This document shows positions 60,362-64,000 of a DNA stretch of 64,000 bases, piece by piece. The stretch spans positions 248,001 through 312,000 of the forward strand of contig NZ_JAJKLK010000009.1 in assembly GCF_020982545.1 (NCBI RefSeq), read 5' to 3'. Below the pieces are notes generated by a model, which was not told where the DNA came from, made no database searches, and saw only the letters and a list, made by a program, of their open reading frames with translations. The stretch's first letter is position 1. Each line of letters starts with the position of its first letter. This DNA is from Streptomyces sp. MNU76 (GTDB lineage Bacteria > Actinomycetota > Actinomycetes > Streptomycetales > Streptomycetaceae). Made by a program: the position numbers and the translations under genes.

Positions 60362-61870
60362 CTAGTACGAGAAGGCCATCGGCTTGTCGGCGTCACGGGA
60401 GTCGCCGCCGATCTTCGTGGGCGGGTTGAGGTCGGCCTCCGTCAGCTCGGGCGGTCCCGCCTTGACGTACTTGACGAGCAGCTTGACCTCGACCACGGCG
60501 AGGATCGCGTACAGCGCGGTGAAGACGATCATCGAGGTGATGACCTCACCCTGGGAGACACCGGGGGAGACCGCGTCCTCGGTGCGCAGCACGCCGTAGA
60601 CGACCCAGGGCTGACGGCCCATCTCGGTGAAGATCCAGCCCCAGGAGCTGGCGATCAGCGGGAAGCCCAGGGTGAGGACCGCGATGCGCCAGTACCACTT
60701 GGTGAGCGTCGGACCGAGGGCCTTCTTCGGCAGCAGTACGAGATGCGGCACCTCGTCGTCGCCGACCCGCAGATGCTGCGGCAGCAGGAACTTGCGCCGG
60801 GTGAGCCAGAGGCCGACCGCGCCGATCGCGACGGACGCCATGCCGAAGCCGATCATCCAGCGGAAGCCCCAGTAGGCGACGGGGATGTTGGGCCGATAGT
60901 CACCGGGCCCGAACTTCTCCTGCTCGGACTTGTTGACGTCGTTGATGCCGGGGACGTACGAGTCGAAGTCGTCGTTGGCGAGGAAGGACAGCAGGCCGGG
61001 GATCTCGATGGCCACCTTGTTGTGGCCCTCGTCGACGTCTCCGTAGGCGAAGACGGAGAACGGCGCGGGCGCCTCGCCGTCCCACAGGGCCTCGGCGGCC
61101 GCCATCTTCATCGGCTGCTGCTTGAACATGACCTTGCCGAGGAGGTCGCCGCTGATCGCGGTGAGCATGCCGGCGATCACCACGGTGACCAGACCAAGGC
61201 GCAGCGAGGTCTTCATCATCGGGATGTGCTTCTTGCGGGCCAGATGGAAGGCGGCGATGCCGACCATGAAGGCTCCGCCGGCGAGGAAGGCCGCCGCGAG
61301 GGTGTGGAAGACCTGGGTCAGCGCGGTGTTCTGGGTCAGGACGAGCCAGAAGTCGGTGAGCTCGGCCCGGCCCTTCGCCTCGTTGATCCGATAGCCGACC
61401 GGGTGCTGCATCCAGGAGTTGGCCGCGAGGATGAAGTACGCCGACAGGATCGTGCCTATGGAGACCATCCAGATGCACGCCAGATGGATCTTCTGCGGGA
61501 GCTTGTCCCAGCCGAAGATCCACAGGCCGATGAAGGTGGACTCGAAGAAGAAGGCGATCAGCGCCTCGAAGGCGAGCGGAGCCCCGAAGACATCACCGAC
61601 GAAGCGGGAGTAGTCGGACCAGTTCATGCCGAACTGGAACTCCTGGACGATGCCGGTGACGACACCCATCGCGATGTTGATCAGGAAGAGCTTGCCCCAG
61701 AACTTGGTGGCCTGGAGGTACTTCTCCTTCCCTGAGCGCACCCAGGCGGTCTGCAGGCCCGCGGTCAGCGCGGCGAGCGAGATCGTCAGGGGAACGAAGA
61801 GGAAGTGGTAGACGGTCGTGATGCCGAACTGCCATCGCGCCAGAGTCTCCGGCGCCAGAGCGAGGTCCAC
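60362..61870 (-). CDS. cydA: Cytochrome bd oxidase subunit I
   Basis: The 502-aa heme-bearing subunit reduces oxygen with electrons from menaquinol. It has about nine helices; His in TTVYHFLFVPL near 22 matches the heme b595/d ligand. The periplasmic Q-loop region (about 240-330) is the short type found in Actinobacteria. GRQPWVVYGVLRTEDAVSP near 410 is a CydA signature. The ATG at 61870 lies 78 nt downstream of a Rex operator, so expression should rise when NADH/NAD is high, as under low oxygen. Confidence 0.96.
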   Translation of the reverse strand: MDLALAPETLARWQFGITTVYHFLFVPLTISLAALTAGLQTAWVRSGKEKYLQATKFWGKLFLINIAMGVVTGIVQEFQFGMNWSDYSRFVGDVFGAPLAFEALIAFFFESTFIGLWIFGWDKLPQKIHLACIWMVSIGTILSAYFILAANSWMQHPVGYRINEAKGRAELTDFWLVLTQNTALTQVFHTLAAAFLAGGAFMVGIAAFHLARKKHIPMMKTSLRLGLVTVVIAGMLTAISGDLLGKVMFKQQPMKMAAAEALWDGEAPAPFSVFAYGDVDEGHNKVAIEIPGLLSFLANDDFDSYVPGINDVNKSEQEKFGPGDYRPNIPVAYWGFRWMIGFGMASVAIGAVGLWLTRRKFLLPQHLRVGDDEVPHLVLLPKKALGPTLTKWYWRIAVLTLGFPLIASSWGWIFTEMGRQPWVVYGVLRTEDAVSPGVSQGEVITSMIVFTALYAILAVVEVKLLVKYVKAGPPELTEADLNPPTKIGGDSRDADKPMAFSY

Positions 61871-61947
61871 GTCTTCTCCTTACATGCCGTGGCACTGCGG
61901 CAGCCTGTCCCGATGACACGCGCATCTCAGGACAACCAGGACGCGCT

Positions 61948-61963
61948 TGTGAACGCGTTCACA
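61948..61963. promoter_or_regulatory. Rex operator upstream of cydA
   Basis: TGTGAACGCGTTCACA is a perfect 16-bp palindrome matching the Streptomyces Rex operator (ROP) consensus TGTGAACNNNTTCACA. A second half-site, TTCACAAGC, follows at once, so the full sequence CTTGTGAACGCGTTCACA-TTCACAAG has nested symmetry. Rex represses cydABDC until NADH rises. Confidence 0.93.
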
Positions 61964-62072
61964 TTCACAAGCAATTATGACGCATACTCGTTCGGGCATC
62001 GACGGGCGGGGGGGTCCCTAAGCCTGGACCGACCGAGCTATGGCGCGATCAGGCACGTCAGCCCGTACAGAA

Positions 62073-62100
62073 CGAGGGGCCGGGAAGACCCGGCCCCTCG
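62073..62100. terminator. Hairpin terminator after hisC
   Basis: CGAGGGGCCGGG at 62073-62084 pairs perfectly with 62089-62100 over a 4-nt AAGA loop, 33 nt beyond the hisC stop. Likely terminator for hisC and a barrier to the cydA promoter region. Confidence 0.8.
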
Positions 62101-62132
62101 CCACGGAAGAGCATCGAAGATGTCGAGCGGAT

Positions 62133-63212
62133 CTAGAGCTCCTTGCGGAACTCTTCCGTCACCTTGAGAAAGATGTCGTTGGCCTCGGTCTCGCCGATCG
62201 TCACGCGCACGCCCTCGCCCGGGAACGGCCGCACGACGACGCCGGCCTGCTCGCACGCACCGGCGAACTCGACGGTGCGCTCCCCCAGCCGCAGCCACAC
62301 GAAGTTCGCCTGTGTCTCCGGCACCGTCCACCCCTGGCCGCGCAGCGCCTCGACGACCCGGTTCCGCTCGCAGACCAGCGAACCGACGCGGCCGAGCAGC
62401 TCGTCCTCGGCGCGCAGTGAGGCGACCGCGGCGTCCTGTGCGAGTTGACTCACACCGAACGGCACGGCCGTCTTCCGCAGCGCGGCCGCCACCGGCTCGT
62501 GAGCGATCGCGAATCCCACCCGGAGCCCCGCGAGCCCGTACGCCTTCGAGAAGGTACGCAGCACACAGACGTTCGGCCGCTCACGGTAGAACTCGACGCC
62601 GTCCGGCACTTCGACATCCCGCACGAACTCGCGGTACGCCTCGTCCAGCACCACCAGCACATCACCGGGCACCCGGTCGAGGAACCGCTCCAGCTCGGCA
62701 CGGCGGACCGCCGTGCCCGTCGGATTGTTCGGGTTGCAGACGAAAATCAGCCGGGTCCGGTCGGTGATCGCGTCCGCCATCGCGTCCAGGTCGTGCACAT
62801 CGCCCGGCGTCAGGGGCACCTGCACGGACGTGGCCCCGCTGATCTGGGCGATGATCGGATACGCCTCGAACGACCGCCAGGCGTAGATCACCTCGTCACC
62901 CGGCCCCGAGGTCGCCTGCACCAGCTGCTGGGCCACACCGACCGAGCCGGTGCCCGTGGCGAGATCCGTGACCGGCACCCCGAAGCGGTTCGCGAGCTCA
63001 CTCATGAGCCCTGTGCACGCCATGTCCGGGTACCGGTTGAAGGACGCGGCCGACCCCGTCACGCTCTCCAGCACGCCGGGCAGCGGTGGATACGGGTTCT
63101 CGTTGGAGGACAGCTTGTACGCCACCGGGCCGCCCGCCGCGGCCGGCTTGCCGGGCTTGTAGGTGGGAATCCCCTCCAGCTCGGCTCGCAGCTTGGGGCT
63201 TGTCTCGCTCAC
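62133..63212 (-). CDS. hisC: Histidinol-phosphate aminotransferase-like PLP enzyme
   Basis: The 359-aa class I/II aminotransferase has YKLSSNENPYPPLPGV near 32, FNRYPDMACTGLMSEL near 57, CNPNNPTGT near 164, VVLDEAYREFV near 190 and the PLP-binding Lys in TFSKAYGLAGLRVGF near 222. HisC transaminates histidinol phosphate; members outside a his operon, as here, may also serve in Phe/Tyr synthesis. The GTG at 63212 has GAGGAGGA 7-8 nt upstream. Confidence 0.9.
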   Translation of the reverse strand: MSETSPKLRAELEGIPTYKPGKPAAAGGPVAYKLSSNENPYPPLPGVLESVTGSAASFNRYPDMACTGLMSELANRFGVPVTDLATGTGSVGVAQQLVQATSGPGDEVIYAWRSFEAYPIIAQISGATSVQVPLTPGDVHDLDAMADAITDRTRLIFVCNPNNPTGTAVRRAELERFLDRVPGDVLVVLDEAYREFVRDVEVPDGVEFYRERPNVCVLRTFSKAYGLAGLRVGFAIAHEPVAAALRKTAVPFGVSQLAQDAAVASLRAEDELLGRVGSLVCERNRVVEALRGQGWTVPETQANFVWLRLGERTVEFAGACEQAGVVVRPFPGEGVRVTIGETEANDIFLKVTEEFRKEL

Positions 63213-63636
63213 CGCAGTCCTCCTCGTCGACTCAATGCTTCTCACCTTATGAGGATTCGGCGCCCCTGCGAATGGCCTGTGGACAACCGCGTCCGTACCG
63301 GCATCCACACCGTGTCCACGCCTCCGCTGTCACACCGGCCCCAGGGGCATCAGCGCACGAAGGTGTACGAATCAGGGGGCGCGTCGCTCGTGGAAGCGCG
63401 CGCCGGTGGCTCACGCCGTAGCGCGCATCACCCGTCCAGGTGAGTTGAGACCTCTTCGAAACATCAGCTACTTGGCAGGCCCATGCGCGTCGACACGTCA
63501 CGTCCTGACATATGAGCCCTCAACTCCCTTGCAATGCAAGGGAATTGCCCCTTTCTGACCTTGCAGAAACGTGCCTGTCAACGAGTGCATATGCGTCCGC
63601 ACTACCCCACCGCATGAGCCCTACTATCGGCTCGCC
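63213..63636. other. Divergent intergenic region, hisC / LacI regulator
   Basis: 424 nt without a gene. It carries a palindrome at 63525-63543, described separately. TTGCAG at about 63563 may be part of the regulator promoter. Nothing else is recognised. Confidence 0.45.
63525..63543. promoter_or_regulatory. 19-bp palindrome, candidate LacI-type operator
   Basis: TCCCTTGCAATGCAAGGGA is a perfect odd-centred palindrome 94 nt before the LacI-family gene. LacI regulators usually bind symmetric sites near their own promoter, so autoregulation is likely. Confidence 0.6.
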
Positions 63637-64000
63637 ATGACAGCAGCAGGGAAGCACCAGGTGAGCCGCGCGGAAACTCCCCGCCGAGGCAGCCGGTCTG
63701 GCCGGGCGGGCATCCGGGACGTGGCCGCCGCCGCCGGAGTCTCCATCACGACCGTTTCCGACGCCCTCAACGGCAAGGGCCGGCTCCCGGACGCCACCCG
63801 ACGCCATGTACGCGAGGTCGCCGACCGACTTGGCTACCGCCCCTCGGCGGCCGCCCGAACTCTCAGAACCGGCAAGTCGGGCCTCATCGGCCTGACCGTG
63901 ACCACATACGGGGATGAACCTTTCACCTTCACCGAGTTCGCGTACTTCGCGGAAATGGCACGGGCAGCCACCTCGGCCGCGCTGGCCCGGGGCTACGCCC
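63637..64000 (+). CDS. LacI-family transcriptional regulator, 3' end outside window
   Basis: The visible 121 residues begin MTAAGKHQVSRAETPRRGSR, then the LacI HTH and hinge helix IRDVAAAAGVSITTVSDALN near 27-46, and RRHVREVADRLGYRPSAAAR near 55-74. The periplasmic-binding-protein-like effector domain begins at KSGLIGLTV and runs off the edge. Val-Ser-Asp replaces the usual Val-Ser-Arg at the recognition helix, suggesting an unusual operator. Confidence 0.9.
   Translation, partial: MTAAGKHQVSRAETPRRGSRSGRAGIRDVAAAAGVSITTVSDALNGKGRLPDATRRHVREVADRLGYRPSAAARTLRTGKSGLIGLTVTTYGDEPFTFTEFAYFAEMARAATSAALARGYA

Overview
The window is high-GC actinobacterial DNA and almost certainly Streptomyces. Evidence: strong codon GC bias, GTG starts, perfect 14-bp parS sites (GTTTCACGTGAAAC), a canonical Rex operator in front of cydAB-cydDC, and the linked core genes pepP, pheA, serS, cydABDC and hisC. 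The parS sites suggest the chromosome arm near the origin, although dnaA and parAB are not here.

Region 1-8.1 kb is accessory. It holds a transposase cut by the window edge, two truncated IS5-type transposases, a membrane-anchored orphan, an XRE regulator/NUDIX pair, a small operon ending in a protein-kinase-like gene, and another membrane-anchored protein. It abuts a tRNA-Ser(UGA)-like gene (8044-8129) whose 5' half is canonical and whose 3' half is degraded, so this may be an old integration boundary.

Region 8.2-20 kb is core-like: a frameshifted orphan, an HtrA/DegP-type membrane protease, GDPD, an ATPase-fold regulator, a SEC-C/DUF5926 protein, an unassigned structured RNA candidate between convergent genes, a secreted protein, a small prim-pol protein, a GAF-SpoIIE phosphatase and pepP.

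Region 20-26 kb is a decay zone. An intradiol dioxygenase remnant is joined to an mdcB remnant. Next comes an Fxs (FxSxx-COOH RiPP) locus whose precursor fxsA is intact, whose radical-SAM gene fxsB is frameshifted, and whose fxsT is broken with its NB-ARC part inverted relative to its TPR part.

Region 26-45.8 kb is core again: a serine-kinase-type ATPase, a copper-handling operon (YcnI-Sco1-PCuAC-CopCD-DyP peroxidase with an internal parS), pheA, serS with a coupled HAD phosphatase, tRNA-Ser(GCU), a two-ATPase/two-permease ABC export cluster, an alpha/beta-hydrolase-SDR fusion coupled to a MerR regulator, and kptA. Two intergenic regions carry DnaA-box-like sequences.

Region 45.9-52.6 kb is the most unusual part. 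A luciferase-like (LLM) oxidoreductase gene is split at one codon by what looks like two tandem elements, about 2.86 and 3.82 kb. Both end with the same 1.25-kb module (a 401-aa unknown protein plus a CcbP-like protein) and the same terminal sequence, but they carry different cargo: an intact LLM homologue and a PIN-toxin remnant in one, and an HTH/nucleotidyltransferase toxin-antitoxin pair in the other. No recombinase gene is visible.

Region 53.4-64 kb returns to core: a HAD phosphatase, an M23 peptidase, cydDC with a cluster of three parS sites at its start, cydB, cydA, the Rex operator, hisC and the start of a LacI regulator with a palindromic operator candidate. Several frameshifts in the window are single-base events in C/G runs, so base-calling error should be excluded before all of them are read as real decay.
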